This document shows positions 7,842 through 15,795 of a stretch of DNA of 64,000 bases, in pieces (within the stretch, counting starts at the first letter, position 1; each line of letters begins with the position of its first letter). A program made the position numbers and the translations under genes. The notes under the pieces are model-generated. The model was not told the DNA's origin, did not search any database, and was given only the letters and a program-made list of their open reading frames with translations. This stretch comes from Blastomonas aquatica (GTDB lineage: Bacteria; Pseudomonadota; Alphaproteobacteria; Sphingomonadales; Sphingomonadaceae), in contig NZ_BMGD01000003.1 of the NCBI RefSeq assembly GCF_014639875.1, positions 682,001 to 746,000 on the forward strand, in the 5' to 3' direction.

Positions 7842-10800
7842 ATGAAAGCTATGCATCTGTCCGCCGCCATCGCGGCGCTGGCTTTGTCCATGCCTGCTGT
7901 CGCGCAGGACAAACCTGCCGCCTGGGACATCAACGCGCCGCCGATGAAGACCCGCAATATCCCGATCAAGGTCGATGAAGGCACCTGGATCAATGTCGAC
8001 GTCAGCCCAGATGGCAGCACCATCGTGTTTGATGTGCTGGGCGATATCTACACGATGCCGGTCGGCGGTGGCAGCGCACGGCGGATCGCCGAAGGCCTGG
8101 CGTTCGACACGCACCCGCGCTTCTCGCCCGACGGCAGCCGTATCGCGTTTACATCCGATCGCGGCGGCGGTGACAACATCTGGATCATGAACGCCGACGG
8201 CAGCAACAAGCGCCAGCTGACCAAAGAGACCTTCCGGCTGCTCAACAACCCCAGCTGGAGCCCCGACGGCCAGTATATCGTTGCGCGCAAGCACTTCACG
8301 ACCGGGCGCTCGCTGGGCACCGGGGAGCTGTGGCTGTATCACGTCAGCGGTGGCACCGGCGTGCCGTTGGTAAAGCGACCGAACGAACAGCACCAGAAGG
8401 AGCTGGGCGAACCCGCCTTTTCGCACGATGGCGCAAGCATCTATTACAGCAAGGATGCGACCGGGGGGCCGATCTTCGCTTATGCGCAGGACAGCAACAG
8501 CCAGCTGTTCGTCATCGAACGTTATGACATGGCGACCGGCAAGGTTGAGCGGATTACCGGTGGACCCGGCGGCGCGGCGCGTCCCGAGCCATCGCCCGAT
8601 GGCAAGTATCTTGCGTTCGTCCGCCGCGAGCGCGCTAAATCGAAACTCTATATTCGTGATCTGACCAGCGGCGAAGAACGCAAGGTCTATGATCAGCTCG
8701 ACCAGGACGTGCAGGAAACCTGGGCGGTGCACGGGGTTTACCCCAACATGGGCTGGACCCCCGACAGCCTGAAGCTGGTCTTCTGGGCAGGCGGCAAGAT
8801 CCGCACGATCGATGTCGCCGGTGGCACCGATACCGTGGTGCCCTTCAGCATTGCCGATTCGCGCACGATCATCGACCCGATCCGCCCGCAAAAGCCGGTC
8901 GCGCCCGATACCGTGGCGGTCACCATGCCGCGCTTTGCCAGCATCTCGCCTGATGGCAGCCGCATGGTGTTCGAAGCGCTGAGCAAGCTGCACACTCAAC
9001 CCGCCGCGGGCGGCGCAGTCGCCCCGCTGATCAGCAACGGTGGTACCGATTTCGAGCTCTTCCCTGCCTATTCGCGCGATGGCAGCCAGATTGTCTATGT
9101 CAGCTGGGATGACACCCGGCTGGGCGAACTGCGTGTGGTCGGCGCTGGCGGCGGCGAGGCCCGCACGATCAGCACGCAGCCGGGGCACTATCGCCGCCCC
9201 CAATTCTCGCCCGATGGACAAAACATCGTCTTTGAAGCGGGCGGCGGGGGCGGCCTCACGTCCGATAGCTGGGGCGGGTCTTCGGGCATATACCGGCTTG
9301 ACCTGGCCAGCGGCGAGAGCAAGCGGATCGCCAACGAGGGCGAGGAACCGCATTTCGGCGCAACGTCGGACCGCGTGTATTTCAGCAAGCCGATCGCCGG
9401 GAAAATGGCACTGGTCAGCACCGATCTCAACGGCGAGGCCGAGCGCACGCATGCCAGCGGCGAACTGGTCAGCGCTTATGCATTGTCGCCTGATGGCAAA
9501 ACGCTCGCCTTCCGCCAGAACTATGCCGCCTATGTCATGCCATTCATGGCGGGCGCGGTTGATCTTGGCGCAGGCAAGGGTGGCGGTGCGCTGCCTGCAG
9601 TCCAGGTCAGCGAAGGCGGAGCGACCTATCTGCAATGGAGCCATGGCGGTCAGCGGCTGAACTGGTCGCTCGGGCCCACGGTCTATTCGGCAGAGGTTGC
9701 GCGCGCGATCGGAGCAGGCCCAGCGGCCAAAACCGACGCCAAGTTTGCCGCGCCCAAGACCGGCGTCGCGATCAACGTCAGCGTACCTGCTGACAAGCCC
9801 ACCGGCACTGTCGCCTTCACCAACGCCCGCATCGTTACCATGGCCAGCGATGATGGCGGTGTGATCGAGAACGGAACCGTGGTGGTCCGCGATAACCGGA
9901 TCCTCGCTGTCGGTGCAAATGTCGCGGTTCCCGCCGGTGCGCAGACCGTCGATCTGGCAGGCAAGACGATCATTCCTGGGCTGGTCGATGCGCACGCGCA
10001 TGGTCCGCAAGGCCAGGACGACCTGATCCCGCAGCAGAACTGGAACGCTGTCGCGCATCTCGCGCTCGGCGTTACGACGATCCATGATCCTTCCAACCGG
10101 GCGTCCGAGGTGTTTCCCGCTGCCAGCTATCAGCGGATCGGCAAGTACCTTGCCCCGCGAATCTTCTCGACCGGGGAAATCGTCTACGGTGCAAAAGCTG
10201 CTGGGGTCTATGCCGAGATCGACAGCCTCGCCGATGCCCGCGCGCACACCAGCCGGTTGAAGGCGCAGGGTGCGCACAGCGTCAAGAACTACAACCAGCC
10301 CAGGCGCGACCAACGCCAGCAGGTTGTCGCAGCGTCGCAGGCGGACAATCTGGCCAGCGTCGCCGAGGGTGGATCGCTGTTCGGGATGGACATGACAATC
10401 ATCGCCGATGGCAACACCACGCTGGAGCACAACATCCCCCAGGAACGGCTGTACGAGGATGTCCGCAGCTTCTTCTCGCAGACCAGGGTCGGTTACACGC
10501 CCACCTTGGTCGTGACCTATGGCGGCCCAGCAGGCGATCCATATTGGCGCAGCCACACCGATGTGTGGAACCATCCGATTTTGAGCAAGCATGTCCCCCG
10601 CCGCAGGCTGGAGGCCACGACCGTGCGCCGTGAAATCGCGCCGGAAGAGGATTACTCCGATACCTGGTCGGCGCGTGAAGCGGCCGAACTGGCCAAGCGC
10701 GGGGTGCCTGTCGGCATCGGTGCGCATGGGCAGGAAGAGGGACTTGCCTCGCACTGGGAGCTGTGGAGCTTCGTCAAGGGCGGCATGACGCCGATAGAGG

Positions 10801-11039
10801 CGTTGCGTACCGCGACCATCAGCGGCGCGCGCTCGCTGGGCTTCGATAAGGATATCGGTTCGATCGAGGCGGGCAAGCTTGCCGACATGGTGGTCATCGA
10901 TGGTGATCCGGTCACCGACATCCGCCAGTCCGACAAGATCACGCATGTCATGCTCAATGGGCGGCTATACGAGGTGCCGACGATGAATGAGACGGTGACC
11001 GGCACCGCGACCCTGAAGAAGTGGTACTGGGAGAAATAA
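7842..11039 (+). CDS. Secreted amidohydrolase with N-terminal TolB-like (PD40) beta-propeller
   Basis: 1065 aa with a signal peptide (MKAMHLSAAIAALALSMPAVAQ, cleavage after AQ), so periplasmic or exported. Residues ~45-600 carry repeated SPDG-type PD40/WD40-like blades. From ~650 on is a metal-dependent amidohydrolase domain: VDAHAHG gives the HxH metal ligands, SVKNYNQPRRDQR the likely carboxylated lysine, LEHN and GIGAHGQ further ligand histidines, and the domain closes with GKLADMVVIDGDP. This two-domain arrangement is a recognised but poorly characterised family; substrate unknown, possibly a peptide-like or cyclic amide compound. ATG at 7842 has GGGGAA 7 nt upstream. Followed by palindromic element copy 2. 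Confidence 0.9.
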   Translation: MKAMHLSAAIAALALSMPAVAQDKPAAWDINAPPMKTRNIPIKVDEGTWINVDVSPDGSTIVFDVLGDIYTMPVGGGSARRIAEGLAFDTHPRFSPDGSRIAFTSDRGGGDNIWIMNADGSNKRQLTKETFRLLNNPSWSPDGQYIVARKHFTTGRSLGTGELWLYHVSGGTGVPLVKRPNEQHQKELGEPAFSHDGASIYYSKDATGGPIFAYAQDSNSQLFVIERYDMATGKVERITGGPGGAARPEPSPDGKYLAFVRRERAKSKLYIRDLTSGEERKVYDQLDQDVQETWAVHGVYPNMGWTPDSLKLVFWAGGKIRTIDVAGGTDTVVPFSIADSRTIIDPIRPQKPVAPDTVAVTMPRFASISPDGSRMVFEALSKLHTQPAAGGAVAPLISNGGTDFELFPAYSRDGSQIVYVSWDDTRLGELRVVGAGGGEARTISTQPGHYRRPQFSPDGQNIVFEAGGGGGLTSDSWGGSSGIYRLDLASGESKRIANEGEEPHFGATSDRVYFSKPIAGKMALVSTDLNGEAERTHASGELVSAYALSPDGKTLAFRQNYAAYVMPFMAGAVDLGAGKGGGALPAVQVSEGGATYLQWSHGGQRLNWSLGPTVYSAEVARAIGAGPAAKTDAKFAAPKTGVAINVSVPADKPTGTVAFTNARIVTMASDDGGVIENGTVVVRDNRILAVGANVAVPAGAQTVDLAGKTIIPGLVDAHAHGPQGQDDLIPQQNWNAVAHLALGVTTIHDPSNRASEVFPAASYQRIGKYLAPRIFSTGEIVYGAKAAGVYAEIDSLADARAHTSRLKAQGAHSVKNYNQPRRDQRQQVVAASQADNLASVAEGGSLFGMDMTIIADGNTTLEHNIPQERLYEDVRSFFSQTRVGYTPTLVVTYGGPAGDPYWRSHTDVWNHPILSKHVPRRRLEATTVRREIAPEEDYSDTWSAREAAELAKRGVPVGIGAHGQEEGLASHWELWSFVKGGMTPIEALRTATISGARSLGFDKDIGSIEAGKLADMVVIDGDPVTDIRQSDKITHVMLNGRLYEVPTMNETVTGTATLKKWYWEK

Positions 11040-11044
11040 CCAAA

Positions 11045-11179
11045 ATCCTCCCCGAAACGGGGAGGGGGACCGCAAAGCGGTGGAGGGGAGGCGGGATTGC
11101 GCGCCGATTGATCGGATGAGCGCGCACGCTTCCCCTCCGTCTCGCCTTTGGCGAGCCACCTCCCCTGAAGGGGGAGGAT
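11045..11179. repeat. 135-bp palindromic element, copy 2
   Basis: Ends are ATCCTCCCC (11045-11053) and GGGGAGGAT (11171-11179). Its left half (ACCGCAAAGCGGTGGAGGGG) matches the reverse complement of the right half of the element at 5090-5225, and the right half likewise, so the two copies are in opposite orientation. The central stem differs: here GCGCGC pairs with GCGCGC around a CCGAT/ATCGG hairpin. Fills most of the gap between the amidohydrolase and divL. Confidence 0.8.
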
Positions 11180-11280
11180 CAAATGTTAGGTTTGGCCATT
11201 TTGCGCAGCCAACAAATTGAGCTACGGCCATCAGCGATGAAGCGGGTGCATTCCAACGAACAATATCGGGCGATTCGGCC

Positions 11281-13629
11281 ATGATGATCGGCAACGGCAG
11301 CCTGCTGGTCGTCGCTCTGGTATTTGCCGCGTGGACCGCCGCGGCGATCTGGGCGTTGGTCACGGGGCTTCAGATGCGCCGAGCCGCGGGCACAGCGCGG
11401 CGTCAATTGCGCAGGCTCACCCGGTTGATCGAATCCGGCCCGGCTATCCCGCTGATCGTGCGATCGGACTCGCGGATCGAGGGGCCAGAAAAGGTCGCCC
11501 GCTGGCTGGGTCTCGCCAAGCTGCCACCCTATCTTTCCGAGCTTGCGCAAGAGGGCAGAGGGTTGTCGCGCGAGGCGCTAGATGCGCTGGGGATCCAGAT
11601 CACCACCGCGCAGAAAAGCGGCGCGCCGTTCGCGACCGCGATCACCGCGTTGGGATCGAACCGGCAGCTGCGGATCGAGGGTAAGCTCGCCGATCCGCAG
11701 ACGATCGCGCCGGGCGCGGTGCTGCTGTGGTTGTATGATGCGACTGAGAGCGAGACCCGGATGGCGGCCTTGGTCGAGGCCGAAGCCGAAGCGAAACGCG
11801 CATTCGATGCGCTGTCGGGGCTGATCGAGGCCGCGCCGGTCCCGATGTGGTTCCGCCGCGAGGATCTGTCGCTGCTGCTGGTCAACACCGCCTATGTCCG
11901 TGCGGTCGGTGGACAGGACGCCGCCGAAGTTGTGCAGGCCGGGCAGGAGCTGGTCGAAACCATCGACGGCCTGACCCCGATGGCGGTCGCCGCCCGCGCG
12001 ATCGAAAGCAACGCGCCTTCGAGCCGCACCGTCACCACCACCATCGCGGGGACACGGCGCGCGATGGAGATCGTCGACCTGCCCATCAAGGGGCGCGGTG
12101 TCGCTGGCTATGCGATCGACGTCCATGATCTGATCCTGGCGCGGCAGGCGACTGACCGGTTCCGTGATGCGCAACGCGATATGCTCGACAACCTGTCCGC
12201 CGGTGTCGCGCAGTTCGATGCCCAGCGCCGGCTGATCTTCGTCAACCAGCCGTTCGTGCGGATGTTCGCATTGAAGCCGCAATGGCTGCAGGACGGGCTG
12301 GAGTTCGAGCGACTGATCGACCGGATGCGCGAGGCAGGCCGCGTTCCCGAGGTCCGCGACTTCCCCGTCTGGCGCGATGAAAAGCGCGAATGGTTCCATT
12401 CCGCCGATCCCAAGGAAGAGGTCTGGCTGCTCACCGATGGCACCCATCTGCGCGCGATTGCCCAGCCGACGCCCGACAATGGCCTGTTGCTGGTGTTCGA
12501 GGATCGCACCGAGCAGGTGCAACTGGCGAGCGCGCGTGACACTTTGCTGCGGGTGCGCACTGCGACCTTCAACAATCTGTTCGAGGCGTTGGCGGTGTTC
12601 ACCTCCGATGGCCGCCTGCATTTGTGGAACACCCGCTTTGGCGCGGTGTGGGATGTCGAGGAGGGCGTGCTCGCGCAGCATCCGCGCGCCGACGAACTGC
12701 TCAAGGCAATCGCTCCCCGGCTCAAGCGCCCTGCGCAGATTTCCGCGCTGCGCGAGGTGATCCGCGCCGCTACGCTCGACCGCGTCCAGCGCGCGGGGCA
12801 GTTGGTGATGAAGGATGGCCGGGTATTCGATTTTGTCGGCATCCCGCTGCCTGATGCCAGCGCGCTGTTCACCATGATCGACGTGTCCGACGCCAAGAAG
12901 ATGGAAGACGCGCTGCGCGAGCGCAACGAGGCGCTGGTCGAAGCCGACGCGATCAAGACGCGGTTCCTCGCCAATATGAGCTATGAATTCCGTACCCCGC
13001 TGACCTCGATCGGCGGCTTTGCCGAGCTGCTCGCCAGCGGGGTCGCAGGGCCCCTGTCCGATCAGGGGCAGGACTATGCCAAGGCGATCATCGATTCGGT
13101 CGAGCGGCTGTCGGCGCAGATCAACATGGTGCTCGATCTCAGCCAGAGCCAGGCAGGCACGCTGCCGCTCAAGCTCGAGCCGACCGATATCGGTGCGTTG
13201 CTGGTCGATGTCGCCAAGAGCGCGTCGGGACTGGCGGGGGGACGCAACATCTCGCTCGAGCTAGACGTCAATGGTGGCCCGGGCAGCGCCGAGGTCGATC
13301 GCGCGCGGTTTGGCCAGGCGATTGCGGCGGTGGTCGATAACGCGCTGCGCTATACGCAGGAGGGCGGCCGGGTGCTGCTGCTGGGCGATCGTTTCCGCAG
13401 CAAATTGCGGATCGTGGTTTCGGACAATGGTCCCGGGCTCGATGCCCGGGCACAGGCGCGCGCGCTCGATGGCGTGCTGCAGGCCGATGAGGCAGGCGGC
13501 AAGCCGGTGCAGAAGCGTTCCGGACTTGGGCTGCCGCTCGCGCGCAATCTGATCGAGGCGCATGGCGGGCGGATGGAGCTGATGAGCGAACCCGGCGCGG
13601 GTACCATCGTCACCATCCTGATGCCATGA
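11281..13629 (+). CDS. divL: DivL-type sensor histidine kinase homologue with Tyr at the phospho-acceptor site
   Basis: 782 aa. One N-terminal transmembrane segment (residues ~6-28), a long region of PAS-like folds (~170-550), a DHp/HisKA domain and a C-terminal HATPase. The H-box reads NMSYEFRTPL: the phospho-acceptor His is Tyr568. The ATPase boxes look intact (VVDNALRYTQEGG, SDNGPGLD, KRSGLGLPLARNLIEAHGG). Tyr in this position, the length and the architecture are those of Caulobacter DivL, which acts as a signalling scaffold on CckA in the CtrA cell-cycle pathway rather than as an ordinary kinase. First gene of a coupled run: its stop overlaps the tsaE start by 4 nt. An ATG at 11284 is an equal alternative start. 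Orthology is inferred from motif and length. Confidence 0.88.
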   Translation: MMIGNGSLLVVALVFAAWTAAAIWALVTGLQMRRAAGTARRQLRRLTRLIESGPAIPLIVRSDSRIEGPEKVARWLGLAKLPPYLSELAQEGRGLSREALDALGIQITTAQKSGAPFATAITALGSNRQLRIEGKLADPQTIAPGAVLLWLYDATESETRMAALVEAEAEAKRAFDALSGLIEAAPVPMWFRREDLSLLLVNTAYVRAVGGQDAAEVVQAGQELVETIDGLTPMAVAARAIESNAPSSRTVTTTIAGTRRAMEIVDLPIKGRGVAGYAIDVHDLILARQATDRFRDAQRDMLDNLSAGVAQFDAQRRLIFVNQPFVRMFALKPQWLQDGLEFERLIDRMREAGRVPEVRDFPVWRDEKREWFHSADPKEEVWLLTDGTHLRAIAQPTPDNGLLLVFEDRTEQVQLASARDTLLRVRTATFNNLFEALAVFTSDGRLHLWNTRFGAVWDVEEGVLAQHPRADELLKAIAPRLKRPAQISALREVIRAATLDRVQRAGQLVMKDGRVFDFVGIPLPDASALFTMIDVSDAKKMEDALRERNEALVEADAIKTRFLANMSYEFRTPLTSIGGFAELLASGVAGPLSDQGQDYAKAIIDSVERLSAQINMVLDLSQSQAGTLPLKLEPTDIGALLVDVAKSASGLAGGRNISLELDVNGGPGSAEVDRARFGQAIAAVVDNALRYTQEGGRVLLLGDRFRSKLRIVVSDNGPGLDARAQARALDGVLQADEAGGKPVQKRSGLGLPLARNLIEAHGGRMELMSEPGAGTIVTILMP

Positions 13630-14087
13630 CAATTCGGATCGCATCGTTGGAGGCCATGCAGGCGGTGGGCGCTGCACTGGCCGAGGTCGCACGGCCCGGC
13701 GATGTCATTGCGCTGTCGGGTGATCTGGGAGCGGGCAAATCGACATTGGCGCGGTCTATACTCGCTGCACTCGGTTTTGCAGGCGAAGTGCCCAGTCCGA
13801 CATTCGCGCTGATCCTTCCCTATGACCCGCCCGAGGTGCGAATTCCGGTGATCCATGCCGATTTTTACCGGCTCGACGGCGCGATGGAGCTTGACGAACT
13901 GGGGCTCGACGCAGGCGATCCCGCGCTGTTGATCGCCGAGTGGCCCGAGCGGGTTGGCGGGCTTGCCGGACCCGATACGCTGGAATTGCGGATCGAGGGC
14001 ACCGCTGCTAGCGAGCGCGCGGTAATTGCGCGTGCCGGGGCCAACTGGCAGGCGCGCTGGCAGCAGATTGCAGGTGGTGTGACTTGA
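13626..14087 (+). CDS. tsaE: tRNA threonylcarbamoyladenosine biosynthesis ATPase TsaE
   Basis: 153-aa P-loop ATPase that works with TsaB/TsaD to place the t6A37 modification on ANN-decoding tRNAs. Walker A GDLGAGKST is at residues 32-40, and the family landmarks SPTFAL and HADFYRL follow; the ending around LLIAEWPERVG is also typical. It starts inside the divL stop (ATGA) and overlaps amgK by 4 nt, so translation is coupled on both sides. The context divL-tsaE-amgK-murU links cell cycle, translation fidelity and wall recycling in one transcript. Confidence 0.95.
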   Translation: MTIRIASLEAMQAVGAALAEVARPGDVIALSGDLGAGKSTLARSILAALGFAGEVPSPTFALILPYDPPEVRIPVIHADFYRLDGAMELDELGLDAGDPALLIAEWPERVGGLAGPDTLELRIEGTAASERAVIARAGANWQARWQQIAGGVT

Positions 14088-15070
14088 ACGAACGAGATTC
14101 GGTGATCCGGGCTTTTGCCGAAAATGCGGGCTGGGGCGCGGCGGAAATCGCACCGATCCCCGGTGACGCATCGTTTCGCCGTTATTTCCGGCTGATCGAG
14201 GCCGATCGCCGGGCTATCCTGATGGATGCACCGCCGCCTGAGGAGGACCCGCGCCCGTTCCTCGATGTTGCACGGTATCTGACCGCACAAGGCCTGCGGG
14301 CACCCGAAATCCTCGCGGCTGACGCGGCGACAGGGCTTGTGCTGCTCGAGGACTTCGGCGATGTCCGCATGCGCGAGACCGTCGATGCATCCGACGCGGA
14401 CACCGAGCGTGCGATCTATGCCAGAGCCCTCGAAACGCTGGCACATCTGCACGATCGCCCGGCAGCGATCGTTCCTTTGTATGATCGCGCGGTGTATCAG
14501 CGCGAAGTCGGGCTGCTTACCGAATGGTACTGCCCCGCGCGCGGGCTGGACATCGATGCCGATGGCTATGTCCGTGCCTGGGACAAGGTGCTTGATGCGA
14601 TGGACCCTTCCGCACCGCACGTGACGGTTCTGCGCGATTATCATGCCGAAAACATCATGCTGCTCGACAATGGCGGGCAGGGGTTGCTCGATTTTCAGGA
14701 CGCGTTGGTTGGCGACCCTGCCTATGACCTCGTCTCGCTGCTGCAGGATGCGAGGCGCGATGTATCGCCTGCGCTGGAGGCCGAGATGATCGAGGCGTAC
14801 CGTGCGCTGGCGAACCCGGCATATGATTTCGATACCGCTTATCACGTTCTCGGCGCGCAGCGGAATGCCAAGATCGTCGGCATTTTCGTGCGGCTTTGGA
14901 AGCGCGACGGCAAGCCGCGTTATCCGCTGATGATCCCCCGCGTATGGGCCGCGATGGAGCGCGATCTGAAGCATCCTGCGCTATCCCCCGTCGCGGCCTG
15001 GTTCGATGCCAACATCCCGGCGGAGCTTCGTGACCCCGCAGGGACGCTGGGCGGCGAGTTCGCCTTGTGA
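14084..15070 (+). CDS. amgK: N-acetylmuramate/N-acetylglucosamine kinase, AmgK-type phosphotransferase
   Basis: 328-aa APH-fold kinase. The catalytic loop is LRDYHAENIMLLDN and the metal site LLDFQDALVGDPAYDLVSLL, a form characteristic of AmgK rather than of drug-resistance APH enzymes. AmgK phosphorylates the anomeric carbon of recycled MurNAc (and GlcNAc); the next gene is the matching uridylyltransferase, which is the main support for the call. Start is TTG at 14084, overlapping the tsaE stop (TTGA); the next in-frame ATG would remove part of the nucleotide-binding lobe. Together with MurU it makes UDP-MurNAc without de novo synthesis, a route linked to intrinsic fosfomycin tolerance in pseudomonads. 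Confidence 0.88.
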   Translation: MNERDSVIRAFAENAGWGAAEIAPIPGDASFRRYFRLIEADRRAILMDAPPPEEDPRPFLDVARYLTAQGLRAPEILAADAATGLVLLEDFGDVRMRETVDASDADTERAIYARALETLAHLHDRPAAIVPLYDRAVYQREVGLLTEWYCPARGLDIDADGYVRAWDKVLDAMDPSAPHVTVLRDYHAENIMLLDNGGQGLLDFQDALVGDPAYDLVSLLQDARRDVSPALEAEMIEAYRALANPAYDFDTAYHVLGAQRNAKIVGIFVRLWKRDGKPRYPLMIPRVWAAMERDLKHPALSPVAAWFDANIPAELRDPAGTLGGEFAL

Positions 15071-15795
15071 GCGGAAGCGCGCCTTTCGCCCGCACGGCGA
15101 TGGTCATGGCCGCAGGGCTGGGCAAGCGGATGCGTCCGCTGACCATCACCACGCCCAAGCCGCTGGTCCGGGTTGGCGGCAAGCCGTTGATCGACCATGT
15201 GATGCAGCATCTTGGCGCGGCCGGGATGCAACGGGTGATCGTCAACGTGCATTACCTTGCCGATGCGCTCGAGGCGCATCTGAAGGCGCGCGATTATCCG
15301 TTCGAACTGATGATCTCGGACGAGCGCGACCTGCTGCTCGAAACCGGCGGCGGTCTGGTCAAGGCGCTGTCGATGATCAACGAGGATCCGTTCTTCTGCC
15401 TGAACAGCGACAATATGTGGCTGGAAAGCGCGCGCTCGTGCTTTGACGAGCTTCGCGCCGCGTGGGACGATAGCCAGATGGATGCGCTGCTTTTGCTGGT
15501 GCCGCACAGCCGCGCGGCGAACTATCAGGGTGTCGGCGATTTCCACCTCGACCAGATGGGCCGCATCATCCGGCGCCGTCCGGGCCGGGTCGCGCCGTAT
15601 ATCTATACCGGCATCCAGTTGCTCTCGCGGCGGCTGCTGACAGGCGCGCCCGAGGGGGCGTTTTCGACCAACTTGCTGTGGAACCGGGCTATTGCAGCAG
15701 ACCGCCTGTACGGTGTCGTGCATATGGGCCAGTGGTTCGATGTCGGCACCCCCGGCGCGATCGGCCCGACCGCAGAGGCCCTGTTGAATGCCTGA
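15067..15795 (+). CDS. murU: N-acetylmuramate-1-phosphate uridylyltransferase, MurU-type
   Basis: 242-aa nucleotidyltransferase with the signature AAGLGKRMRPLT (residues ~16-27) followed by PKPLVRVGGKPLIDH, and the DERDLLLETGGGLVKAL region typical of hexose-1-phosphate uridylyltransferases. Paired directly with amgK, as in Pseudomonas putida, it is expected to turn MurNAc-1-phosphate plus UTP into UDP-MurNAc. GTG start at 15067 overlaps the amgK stop (GTGA); its own end overlaps addB by 8 nt. Alone it could be taken for a generic NTP-transferase; context raises the confidence. Confidence 0.88.
   Translation: MSGSAPFARTAMVMAAGLGKRMRPLTITTPKPLVRVGGKPLIDHVMQHLGAAGMQRVIVNVHYLADALEAHLKARDYPFELMISDERDLLLETGGGLVKALSMINEDPFFCLNSDNMWLESARSCFDELRAAWDDSQMDALLLLVPHSRAANYQGVGDFHLDQMGRIIRRRPGRVAPYIYTGIQLLSRRLLTGAPEGAFSTNLLWNRAIAADRLYGVVHMGQWFDVGTPGAIGPTAEALLNA

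Noticed and set aside
7800-10946. 1048-codon open frame on the minus strand opposite the amidohydrolase gene
   Set aside because: Shadow frame created by high-GC third positions of the real gene; no domain, and the plus-strand product has a signal peptide and a complete active site.
14084-15070. Aminoglycoside-resistance phosphotransferase
   Set aside because: APH fold, but the DFQDA motif and the adjacent MurU-type uridylyltransferase indicate the cell-wall recycling kinase AmgK.
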